From assembly GCF_000263195.1 (NCBI RefSeq), contig NC_018748.1, forward strand, positions 1,984,001 through 2,048,000: DNA of 64,000 bases. Direction: 5' to 3'. A program made the translations under genes and the position numbers. Numbering within the stretch: position 1 is the stretch's first letter; each line of letters opens with the position of its first letter. This stretch comes from Emticicia oligotrophica DSM 17448 (GTDB taxonomy: Bacteria; Bacteroidota; Bacteroidia; Cytophagales; Spirosomataceae). This document shows, one piece after another, positions 57,525-64,000 of this stretch. The notes beneath the pieces are model-generated. The model saw nothing but the letters and a program-made list of their open reading frames with translations. It made no database searches and was not told the DNA's origin.

Positions 57525-58260
57525 GGCAAATATCTAGCTTTTCGGCAATAAATATCATTCTATCAGAGTTTTGCTCATCAAAAGTTTCGAGGTGATAATT
57601 TCCCAAAACTTCTTTACAAATCAATCCTGCTTTTTTAAAATAAGCTTTAAAATCTTCTTGCGTGAGAATTTTCACCCGTTCTTGAAACTGATGATGCGAA
57701 CCCTCAAAGTCGAAATCAATATTTTTTACGATAAACCCCGCTTCAATTTGTTTTGTAATGATAAACTTGATTCCTTCCACCTCTTTTTCATAATGTTTTG
57801 AGAGATTATTGATAGCTTTTGTACAATTGATATAATCAAGTACAAGTTTACCTCCTGATTTTAAATTATCGGCTACTGCATTTATGGCTCGAAAATTGTC
57901 TTGGTCATCATCGAAATACCCAAAGCTTGTGAATAAATTCAGTACAAAATCGAAAGTGTTTGGGCGAAAACACGTACGCATATCATGTACAAAAAAATGC
58001 AGATGTTTGTTAGCAGATTGATTAGCCGATTCGATATTATTGCGAGATAAATCAAGCCCAATTACATGATAGTCTTTTGAATTGAGGTAAATGGCGTGCC
58101 GGCCTTTACCACAAGCAAGGTCGAGAAATGATTGAGTCTTTTGAAAATTGAGCTTTTTTTCGAGATTATCAATAAGCATTTTTGCCTCGTCTTGGCAACG
58201 GCTTTTGTAGAGTTGATGATAAAAAGAAGTATCGAACCATTCTGTAAACCACTCTTTCAT
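57517..58260 (-). CDS. Class I SAM-dependent methyltransferase
   Basis: A 247-residue methyltransferase with the Rossmann SAM site SFLDLACGKGRHAIYL (motif I, about 45-60), VIGLDLSRNNIESA (acidic loop) and FDFVLNLFTSFGYF (motif IV region). The N-terminus, MKEWFTEWFDTSFYHQLYKSR, is common to a group of Bacteroidota methyltransferases of unknown substrate. There is no membrane or secretion signal. It is transcribed alone from a promoter in the gap to the next divergent gene. The eight-base overlap with folK leaves no room for a shared terminator, unlike other convergent pairs here. Confidence 0.88.
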   Translation of the reverse strand: MKEWFTEWFDTSFYHQLYKSRCQDEAKMLIDNLEKKLNFQKTQSFLDLACGKGRHAIYLNSKDYHVIGLDLSRNNIESANQSANKHLHFFVHDMRTCFRPNTFDFVLNLFTSFGYFDDDQDNFRAINAVADNLKSGGKLVLDYINCTKAINNLSKHYEKEVEGIKFIITKQIEAGFIVKNIDFDFEGSHHQFQERVKILTQEDFKAYFKKAGLICKEVLGNYHLETFDEQNSDRMIFIAEKLDICLN

Positions 58261-58377
58261 TATCTTTATATCAATTTATGAATGGGGGAGTAAGAGGAAA
58301 TAAATCCCACATTTCAATTTTTAATTAGATTTATCGTTATAAATAGAATAGCAAAATTACTGCCATTATCACCGAAA

Positions 58378-59373
58378 ATGAAACTTTACTATAAAATATA
58401 CCGCTTAACTTTTATTTCGTGCCTATTTTTCACTTCAACATCGTTGATTTTCGCACAATCAACCGATGCAGTTCCAAAAGCGAAACGCAAGGGCGAAAAA
58501 GGTTATGAAAAAGAGACAATTCAAGAAAAGCTTGATAGGCTTCCGGTTGGGGTAACAACTCCAAGGGCTTCGGCATCTTTACCCGGGGGAACGAATATTT
58601 CAAACATAGATGATGCGAAAAAATTTGCTACTGAAACTTTACCAGATTTAGGCTTAAAACTCAAAAAGACCATTAAAGATGTTCAGAAAGAGATAAAAAC
58701 TATGAAGCATGAGTTTAATGGTAAAGATTACGAGGGAATAAAGGTAACTAAACAACTGATTAGACAAGGTACGGGTAATAACCTAACGTTCTTAGAATTT
58801 TATACGTTGAAAGACTTTTCCCAGCCGAATCCATACAATAGACATTTATATTGGTATGACCGCAAAGCCAATAAAATTGTAGAGGGACTCGGCCGTGACC
58901 GTGCTACGAATGATTTAATGCATGGCCCTTATAAAAGATACCTAGGCGATTTAGTTGTTGAAGAAGGCTGGTACTATCTCGGGGCAAAAGATGGGCGTTG
59001 GGAGCTCTATGATAAGAATTATAACTTACTCAACAAAGAGTATTATGAGCGTGGTTTTTATCAAGATTCAGAAATTTCATATTTCGATGAAAGAAAAACA
59101 AAAATAAAGGAGGTGATTCCCAAACTATATGGAAAGGTTACGGGTGAGTATCTATTATTTAATGAAAGTGGTACTTTGGCCGAGCAGGGTATGATGGATG
59201 ATAGCGTGAAAGTAGGCCGCTGGGTAGAGTATTATCCGACAGGAAATCGTAGAAGAAAAGAAGTACAATACGGTAAAGACTGCTACGATACTACTTTCGA
59301 ATCGTATGTGGTTTATGAATATGATGAGAGAGGTAGAATTACTTTTGAATCGCCAAAAATTAAAAAGAACTGA
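58378..59373 (+). CDS. Secreted protein with MORN-like (YwqK-type) repeats
   Basis: A 331-residue exported protein (signal MKLYYKIYRLTFISCLFFTS, then TSLIFAQ). The N-terminal third is lysine-rich and low in hydrophobics. From about residue 180 there are MORN-like repeats: HGPYKRYLGDLVVEEGWYYLG, KDGRWELYDKNYNLLNKEYY, TGEYLLFNESGTLAEQGMM and VGRWVEYYPTGNRRRKEV. Such repeats form extended beta-sheets and resemble YwqK-type proteins. The role is unknown. It is a single gene and the following aat gene has its own promoter. Confidence 0.75.
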   Translation: MKLYYKIYRLTFISCLFFTSTSLIFAQSTDAVPKAKRKGEKGYEKETIQEKLDRLPVGVTTPRASASLPGGTNISNIDDAKKFATETLPDLGLKLKKTIKDVQKEIKTMKHEFNGKDYEGIKVTKQLIRQGTGNNLTFLEFYTLKDFSQPNPYNRHLYWYDRKANKIVEGLGRDRATNDLMHGPYKRYLGDLVVEEGWYYLGAKDGRWELYDKNYNLLNKEYYERGFYQDSEISYFDERKTKIKEVIPKLYGKVTGEYLLFNESGTLAEQGMMDDSVKVGRWVEYYPTGNRRRKEVQYGKDCYDTTFESYVVYEYDERGRITFESPKIKKN

Positions 59374-59452
59374 TAATAAGAGAGTTATTATTTTAGCGAC
59401 GATTAGATTCAAAACCTTAACAACGTTAATTTTTATGTCTCAAATTTTTCAT

Positions 59453-59460
59453 TAACTTTG
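59453..59460 (+). promoter_or_regulatory. Candidate -7 element TAACTTTG for aat
   Basis: A perfect TAnnTTTG match 24 bases before the ATG, with a T-rich stretch (AATTTTTATG) about 25 bases upstream. Confidence 0.55.
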
Positions 59461-59484
59461 CTTACATACAGCTTAGTTTTTTGA

Positions 59485-60105
59485 ATGGCCAAACTTTCGC
59501 CCGACGACTTAATTTATGGATATATTAATGGCATTTTTCCGATGGCCGATACCGATGGTACATTATACTGGTACTCTCCCGACCCCCGTGCCATTATTCC
59601 CCTTGATACTTACAAGCCAGCGAAATCTCTTCGCCCAATATTGAACAAAAACTATTTCGAAATACGCTTTAATCATGATTTCGAAGGAGTGATGCGTGGT
59701 TGTGCAGATGCCAGAAGCGACTCAGATGAGACTTGGATTTCTGATGAAATTATTGAAGCATATTCTGGTTTAAATGCTATGGGGCTTGCTCATAGTGTGG
59801 AAGCTTACTTAGATAATGAGTTGGTGGGTGGCTTATATGGGGTTGCTATTGGTGCTGTCTTTTTTGGCGAATCAATGTTTTATCGAGTGCCTAATGCCTC
59901 AAAAGTTGCTTTTCATTATTTAATCGAAACTCTTCGTCAGCAGGGTTTCGAATTACTTGATACCCAGTTTATTAATGATAATGTAAAGCGTTTTGGTGCA
60001 ATTGAAATACCGAAAGCCAAATATTTGAATTTACTAAGAAATGCCGTTACTAAAAAGGCTCGATTTACAGAAGTTGAAGTTGAGCATTTATTTGGAAGAA
60101 AATAA
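59485..60105 (+). CDS. aat: Leucyl/phenylalanyl-tRNA--protein transferase
   Basis: A 206-residue cytoplasmic enzyme that adds Leu or Phe to proteins with N-terminal Arg or Lys, marking them for ClpAP/ClpS degradation by the N-end rule. Family motifs are DDLIYGYINGIFPMAD, LYWYSPDPRAIIPLD, FEIRFNHDFEGVMRGCAD, ETWISDEIIEAYSGLNAMGLAHSVEAY, LVGGLYGVAIGAVFFGESMFYRVPNASKVA and LLDTQFINDNVKRFGAIEIPK. It is complete at family length. Its own promoter candidate and a hairpin after the stop indicate a single-gene transcript. Confidence 0.95.
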   Translation: MAKLSPDDLIYGYINGIFPMADTDGTLYWYSPDPRAIIPLDTYKPAKSLRPILNKNYFEIRFNHDFEGVMRGCADARSDSDETWISDEIIEAYSGLNAMGLAHSVEAYLDNELVGGLYGVAIGAVFFGESMFYRVPNASKVAFHYLIETLRQQGFELLDTQFINDNVKRFGAIEIPKAKYLNLLRNAVTKKARFTEVEVEHLFGRK

Positions 60106-60137
60106 AAAGAGCCTCTCCGTTAATGAGAGGCCTTTTG
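60104..60137 (+). terminator. Terminator between convergent aat and DsbD-like genes
   Basis: GCCTCTC (60111-60117) pairs with GAGAGGC (60125-60131), followed by CTTTTG. The preceding A-rich side suggests weak function on the other strand. Confidence 0.75.
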
Positions 60138-60138
60138 T

Positions 60139-61527
60139 TTATTTTTTTTTTTCGAAATTACTTATACCTTCATTCAGAAACTTCAAAAAGTTTTCTTTTG
60201 ATGAATAGCCAATGGGCTGTTTTACAATCAACTTGCCATTAGAGTCTTCAATTACATAATACGGTTGGGCATTATTATTATATTTCACAATCTCTAAATC
60301 CATATTTTTATCGCCCACAGTTACTTTCAATTCATCATCATATTTCGAAGTAAATTGTTTCTCTTTGGGGAGCTCTTTTTTATCATCAACATATAAGGAG
60401 GCAATCACAAAATCGTTTTTTAATTTCTCCAAAACCTCTGGTTGTGGCCAAACGTTTTCTTCCATTTTTCGACAATTGGCACAAGCATAACCCGTAAAGT
60501 CAATAAACAATGGTTTTCCAACTTCTTTTGAATAGGCCAAGGCATCATCATAATCATAAAACCCTTTTAAATCATGGGGTAAATTTCTGAGTTTAGAGCC
60601 ATCAGCAACGGTTGTTGCAATAGTTTTAGGCGGTAAAAGACCCGACAAAAGACTTAATTCTTTACCATGGGTTACGCCCGGAACCATGTAGCCTGCAAAA
60701 GCCAAAAATAATAAACCAAAAAATATGCGTTGCGGAGCGTATTTCTGCACTTTGCTATCTTTAGGCAAACGAATAATTCCGAAAATATACAGTCCAATGG
60801 CGGCAAAAATGATAATCCAGATAACTAAAAATAGATTTCTTGAGATGTAATTAAAATGGTAAGTAAGGTCGATATTACTCAAAAATTTAAGTGCCAAGGC
60901 AAATTCCAAAATACCAAAAACGGCTTTCATTTCATTCATCCAACCACCTGATTTCGGTAAACTCTTCAACCATTGTGGAAACATAGCTAAAGAAGTAAAA
61001 ATTACTCCAAATGGTAGGCCAAATGCCAACATTCCCCAAAGCGGACGCCATACTTCGCCTTTCGCTGCCATAATAAGCAATGAACCTACAAATGGAGCTG
61101 TACAAGAGAAAGAAACAACCACTAAAGTAAGAGCCATAAAGAAAATTCCAACCAAACCACCACGCTCCGACATACGGTCGATGTTATTAACCACGTTGTG
61201 TGGCAATACAATTTCAAATGCCCCTAAAAGCGATACCCCAAAAATGATGAAGATAACAAAAAATATAAGATTAGGAACCCAGTGTGTACTGATAAAGTTT
61301 AAAAATGGTGCTCCAAAAACAGTAGCTACTAAACCAATAATCCCAAATACAAACATAATTGAAAGTCCATAAAACATGGCTTTTCGAGTGCCTTGCGATT
61401 GTTTGGTGAAGAAACTTACCGTCATGGGCATAATTGGGTAAATACACGGCATAAAGATGGCGGCAAAGCCCGCAAAGAACGCCGTCAGGAGAAAACCAAT
61501 AAGAGATGTACTTTCTTGCATTAACAA
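60139..61527 (-). CDS. DsbD-like thiol:disulfide interchange protein (TM plus thioredoxin domains)
   Basis: A 462-residue inner-membrane reductant carrier. About eight membrane helices hold the two conserved cysteines Cys28 (FMPCIYP) and Cys142 (SFSCTAPF) that shuttle electrons through the membrane. The C-terminal thioredoxin-like domain has Cys349 and Cys352 in GYACANCRKME. The N-terminal DsbD-alpha domain is absent, so another periplasmic acceptor is needed. It passes reducing power from cytoplasmic thioredoxin to the periplasm, for disulfide repair or cytochrome c assembly. The upstream gene is HupE/UreJ-like on the same strand, about 128 bases away. Confidence 0.92.
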   Translation of the reverse strand: MLMQESTSLIGFLLTAFFAGFAAIFMPCIYPIMPMTVSFFTKQSQGTRKAMFYGLSIMFVFGIIGLVATVFGAPFLNFISTHWVPNLIFFVIFIIFGVSLLGAFEIVLPHNVVNNIDRMSERGGLVGIFFMALTLVVVSFSCTAPFVGSLLIMAAKGEVWRPLWGMLAFGLPFGVIFTSLAMFPQWLKSLPKSGGWMNEMKAVFGILEFALALKFLSNIDLTYHFNYISRNLFLVIWIIIFAAIGLYIFGIIRLPKDSKVQKYAPQRIFFGLLFLAFAGYMVPGVTHGKELSLLSGLLPPKTIATTVADGSKLRNLPHDLKGFYDYDDALAYSKEVGKPLFIDFTGYACANCRKMEENVWPQPEVLEKLKNDFVIASLYVDDKKELPKEKQFTSKYDDELKVTVGDKNMDLEIVKYNNNAQPYYVIEDSNGKLIVKQPIGYSSKENFLKFLNEGISNFEKKK

Positions 61528-61655
61528 AATTAGATTTGATGATGACTATTTTTTTAGATAACACAAATTTGATGCAAAAGTGCCTGCATTATCTAACGAA
61601 TTAAGTTTTTTTGAAAAAATAAGTCAAATAGAAGTGTTATTTACCGAAAAAACCT

Positions 61656-62249
61656 TTAAAAATACCATTTTTCGGTCATAAGTTTGAAGGCTACCCCAGC
61701 CACAAAAGCTGATAAAAGAAGATTCCAAGTATGTTTGCGAATCTTAAAACCATCTAAAACTAAAAAGGAAGTGGCCATCGTAATGCCTACGATGATTAAT
61801 TGGCCAAATTCAAGCCCGATATTAAAAGCTAATAGTTGGAGAATAATACTTTGGTCTTTGCCTAAAAGACTTTTTAGATAACTTGAAAAGCCCATTCCGT
61901 GAATAAGCCCAAACATCATAGCAATGAAATATCTTATACGAGAAAACTCCTCAGGATTGAGCACGCTATCAGAACTTTTATGAAATAAATTTGAGAAGCA
62001 CGTGATAATAATTGTTACTGGAATTAGAAATTCAATAAGCCTAGAATCAAACTCTATCACATTGAGTGCCGCCAAGGCGAGTGTGACAGAATGCCCAACT
62101 GTAAAGGCTGTAACGAGATATAATACTCTTTTCCAGTCAGTAATTCGATATATAGCACAAAGAGCTACAACAAATAAGATGTGGTCATAGCCATTCAAAT
62201 CTGTAATGTGTTGATAGCCAAGTTGTAAGTAAACCAAAAACTCGCTCAT
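61656..62249 (-). CDS. HupE/UreJ family membrane protein
   Basis: A 197-residue membrane protein with about six helices. Motifs of the HupE/UreJ-2 group are GYDHILFVVALCAIYRI, VTAFTVGHSVTLALAALNVI, FGLIHGMGFSSYL and LAFNIGLEFGQL, with conserved histidines and acidic residues that suggest metal transport. Relatives carry nickel or cobalt to hydrogenase or urease, but neither is encoded in this window. It is divergent from alkB across about 119 bases. The function should be treated as putative. Confidence 0.85.
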   Translation of the reverse strand: MSEFLVYLQLGYQHITDLNGYDHILFVVALCAIYRITDWKRVLYLVTAFTVGHSVTLALAALNVIEFDSRLIEFLIPVTIIITCFSNLFHKSSDSVLNPEEFSRIRYFIAMMFGLIHGMGFSSYLKSLLGKDQSIILQLLAFNIGLEFGQLIIVGITMATSFLVLDGFKIRKHTWNLLLSAFVAGVAFKLMTEKWYF

Positions 62250-62368
62250 GATTAGGGATTCCGCATTTTTATCCTATCTAAATATTAATGTTTATGGTAG
62301 GATTATTCCAACAAAATGATAAGATTTGTATTGTTTGTTTTAAAGTTACAACGAAAAATTAGTAAACC

Positions 62369-63484
62369 ATGGGTATCAGAAAAAAAATCGGTTTTGCATG
62401 GGGCTATTCTTTCATTGCCTTCTACATCTTAGGTTATTATTTTATTACACCAAATTGGACATATTTTGTATTCATTTATGCCTATGGTTTAATACCCATT
62501 CTTGATGAAATTGTGAGTAGAGATTCGCAAAATGCGAGTGCTGATGAGTTTGAAAAACTAATCAAAGACCGCTATTTCGATTTTCTAGTTTATTCACATG
62601 TTTATATTCAATACTTTATCCTTGCGTGGGGTTGTTATATTCTTACTCACGATAAGCTTACTTGGTATCAGATTTTAGGGCTAATGCTTAGCCAAGGAGT
62701 TTATGCATCGACTATCATTAATGTGGCACATGAACTAGGGCATCGGGTAAGTCCAATTGCACAGTTTCACGCTCGTGCAGCTTTGATTTCAGTTTGCTAT
62801 ATGCATTTCTTTGTAGAGCATAATCGTGGGCATCATGTGCACGTCGCTACTCCTCTTGACCCTGCGACTGCTCGTAAAAATCAAACAGTTTTTAGTTTTT
62901 GGCGGCAAAGTGTGATAGGAGGCTTTAAAAGTGCATGGAAAATCGAGAAAAAACTGCTTCAGAAAAACAATAAGAGTATTTGGAGTATTAGTAATGAAAT
63001 GATTTGGGCGGTAGTATTGCCAATTCTTCTTTGTGCTTTGTTTACAGCCCTTTTCAGTGAGTCTATGCATAAAATTGCTTGGATTGTCTTACTGTTTTTT
63101 GTTGTACAAAGCATCATAGCAATTTTATCCTTAGAATGTGTCAATTACATCGAACATTATGGAATTTTGCGAAAACAGCTCGAAAATGGGCGTTATGAAA
63201 AAGTAAACCCACTTCACTCGTGGAATGCTAATCATTATTATAGTAATGTATTGCTTTTTAATTTACAACGACACTCTGACCACCATGCTTATGCTGCTCG
63301 ACCTTATCAAGTATTGAGGCATTTTGATGAAAGCCCACAATTGCCATTTGGTTATACGATGATGATTCTGATGTCGCTTGTGCCACCTATTTGGTTTAAA
63401 ATAATGAATAGACGTTTAGAAGAGTGGCAGCAAAATAGTGTAGATACAGAACATATTATTAAAGTAGTCAAGCAGTTTGCTTGA
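62369..63484 (+). CDS. Alkane 1-monooxygenase (AlkB-type non-heme di-iron hydroxylase)
   Basis: A 371-residue membrane enzyme of the AlkB group, which hydroxylates terminal carbons of alkanes using O2 and rubredoxin. The histidine clusters are all present: HELGH (121-125), EHNRGHH (150-156) followed by VATPLDPA, NYIEHYG (259-265) and LQRHSDHH (299-306) followed by AYAARPYQ. Several membrane helices are present in the N-terminal part and around 210-255. It matches AlkB more than the XylM or fatty-acid desaturase groups because of the EHNxGHHxxVATP and NYIEHYG stretches. No rubredoxin or rubredoxin reductase gene is adjacent. The natural chain length is not known. Confidence 0.92.
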   Translation: MGIRKKIGFAWGYSFIAFYILGYYFITPNWTYFVFIYAYGLIPILDEIVSRDSQNASADEFEKLIKDRYFDFLVYSHVYIQYFILAWGCYILTHDKLTWYQILGLMLSQGVYASTIINVAHELGHRVSPIAQFHARAALISVCYMHFFVEHNRGHHVHVATPLDPATARKNQTVFSFWRQSVIGGFKSAWKIEKKLLQKNNKSIWSISNEMIWAVVLPILLCALFTALFSESMHKIAWIVLLFFVVQSIIAILSLECVNYIEHYGILRKQLENGRYEKVNPLHSWNANHYYSNVLLFNLQRHSDHHAYAARPYQVLRHFDESPQLPFGYTMMILMSLVPPIWFKIMNRRLEEWQQNSVDTEHIIKVVKQFA

Positions 63485-63504
63485 AAAAAGAAGGATATCA
63501 TTTG

Positions 63505-63537
63505 AACGTCGGCAGGGTTTTAAACCCTGCCGACGTT
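63505..63537. repeat. Perfect 33-base palindrome between convergent alkB and prfB
   Basis: The arm AACGTCGGCAGGGTTT (63505-63520), a single T, then the exact reverse complement (63522-63537). It is much more GC-rich than its surroundings and has no T run, so it may be a repeat element rather than a simple terminator. Confidence 0.85.
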
Positions 63538-63556
63538 GGCAGAAATCACCATATTA

Positions 63557-64000
63557 TTAATTTGCCATTAAATAGCCTTTGATAAAATCATCAATGTCGC
63601 CATTTAATACAGCTTCAGTATTTGAAGTTTGAATATTGGTTCGGTGGTCTTTCACACGGCGGTCATCTAATACATAACTACGAATTTGTGAGCCCCACTC
63701 AATTTTCATTTTTCCAGCTTCAGTTTCCGCTTTCAAAGCATTGCGTTTATCTACTTCTAATTGGTAAAGTTTCGAGCGTAACATCTGCATCGCACGTTCT
63801 TTATTACCCAACTGACTTCGCTCTACCTGACATACAACCACAATTCCCGTAGGTTTGTGAGTCAATTGTACTTTGGTTTCAACTTTGTTTACGTTCTGTC
63901 CACCAGCACCACCTGAGCGTGAAGTTTGAATTTCAATATCAGCGTCACGGATTTCTATATTAATCGTATCATCAACTAATGGAGAAACAAAAACTGATGA
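63557..64000 (-). CDS. prfB: Peptide chain release factor 2, 3' part (5' end beyond the window)
   Basis: The last 147 codons of the gene; the start is outside. The catalytic GGQ loop reads [18 protein letters not shown], and the following [24 protein letters not shown], then [20 protein letters not shown] and [14 protein letters not shown] are typical of RF2 rather than RF1 (YVLDDxRxKD). It releases completed proteins at UGA and UAA codons. The programmed frameshift site known from many prfB genes would be near the 5' end and cannot be examined here. Confidence 0.95.
   Translation of the reverse strand, partial: SSVFVSPLVDDTINIEIRDADIEIQTSRSGGAGGQNVNKVETKVQLTHKPTGIVVVCQVERSQLGNKERAMQMLRSKLYQLEVDKRNALKAETEAGKMKIEWGSQIRSYVLDDRRVKDHRTNIQTSNTEAVLNGDIDDFIKGYLMAN

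Overview
The window looks like chromosomal DNA from an aerobic Bacteroidota bacterium, most likely of the order Cytophagales (family Spirosomataceae/Leadbetterellaceae type, such as Emticicia, Arcicella or Flectobacillus; this placement is inference). The DNA is AT-rich. Genes generally lack strong Shine-Dalgarno sites, and several have the Bacteroidota promoter signature TAnnTTTG about 20 bases after a TTG/TTTT element. Secreted proteins and lipoproteins carry typical signal peptides. Families common in this phylum are present: a TonB-dependent receptor, DUF2911, DUF2795, a PspC/DUF2807 fusion, bacterial GGGP synthase, a NamZ-type muramidase, and a protein ending in a 3-coathanger stack domain. 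Nothing resembling a phage, plasmid, intact transposon, CRISPR array, rRNA or tRNA gene was seen.

Layout. 0-7.4 kb: a TPR membrane protein, a LolD-like ABC ATPase, a DUF2911 protein, an S9 peptidase, an SdiA-regulated-type lipoprotein and a DUF2795 protein. 7.6-20.7 kb: a rhamnose-mutarotase-family protein, a PadR regulator with a PspC/DUF2807 membrane protein, an orphan histidine kinase, a vanadium-haloperoxidase-like lipoprotein, Hsp20 behind a paired inverted repeat, DegQ/HtrA, an M16-like protein lacking its zinc motif, and a two-gene glycosyltransferase unit. 20.6-32.4 kb: an LRR lipoprotein, atpD-atpC, moaA, a cyclophilin, an M1 aminopeptidase, a dienoyl-CoA isomerase-like crotonase, an aspartate-type aminotransferase, a GNAT protein and a lactonase. 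32.5-45.9 kb: a minus-strand run of SGNH hydrolase, acetylxylan esterase, comEC and TonB receptor; then anmK, a sialate O-acetylesterase-like protein, PEP carboxylase and a decayed AraC gene. 46-53.6 kb: a cysteine desulfurase followed by xdhC, an unknown membrane protein, a degraded coding remnant, a large TIM-barrel/FGE-like fusion and moeA. 53.6-64 kb: a NamZ and class D beta-lactamase-like pair, a tightly coupled unit (small membrane protein, GGGP synthase, folK), a methyltransferase, a MORN-like protein, aat, a DsbD-like protein, a HupE/UreJ protein, alkB and the 3' part of prfB.

How the genes may work together. Molybdenum cofactor genes recur (moaA, moeA, and a cysteine desulfurase beside xdhC), which suggests that a sulfurated molybdenum hydroxylase is encoded elsewhere. 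Cell-wall turnover recurs too (anmK, NamZ, a penicillin-recognising protein). Envelope quality control is represented by DegQ, a DsbD-like protein, the PspC protein and peptidases. Nearly every convergent gene junction holds a strong symmetric hairpin. No clear multi-gene defence or otherwise new system was found. The most distinctive observations are the paired operator-like repeat before hsp20, the AraC gene carrying at least five separate lesions, the beta-lactamase-like/NamZ pair, the desulfurase-XdhC pair, the TIM-barrel/FGE fusion, and the family of intergenic palindromes.
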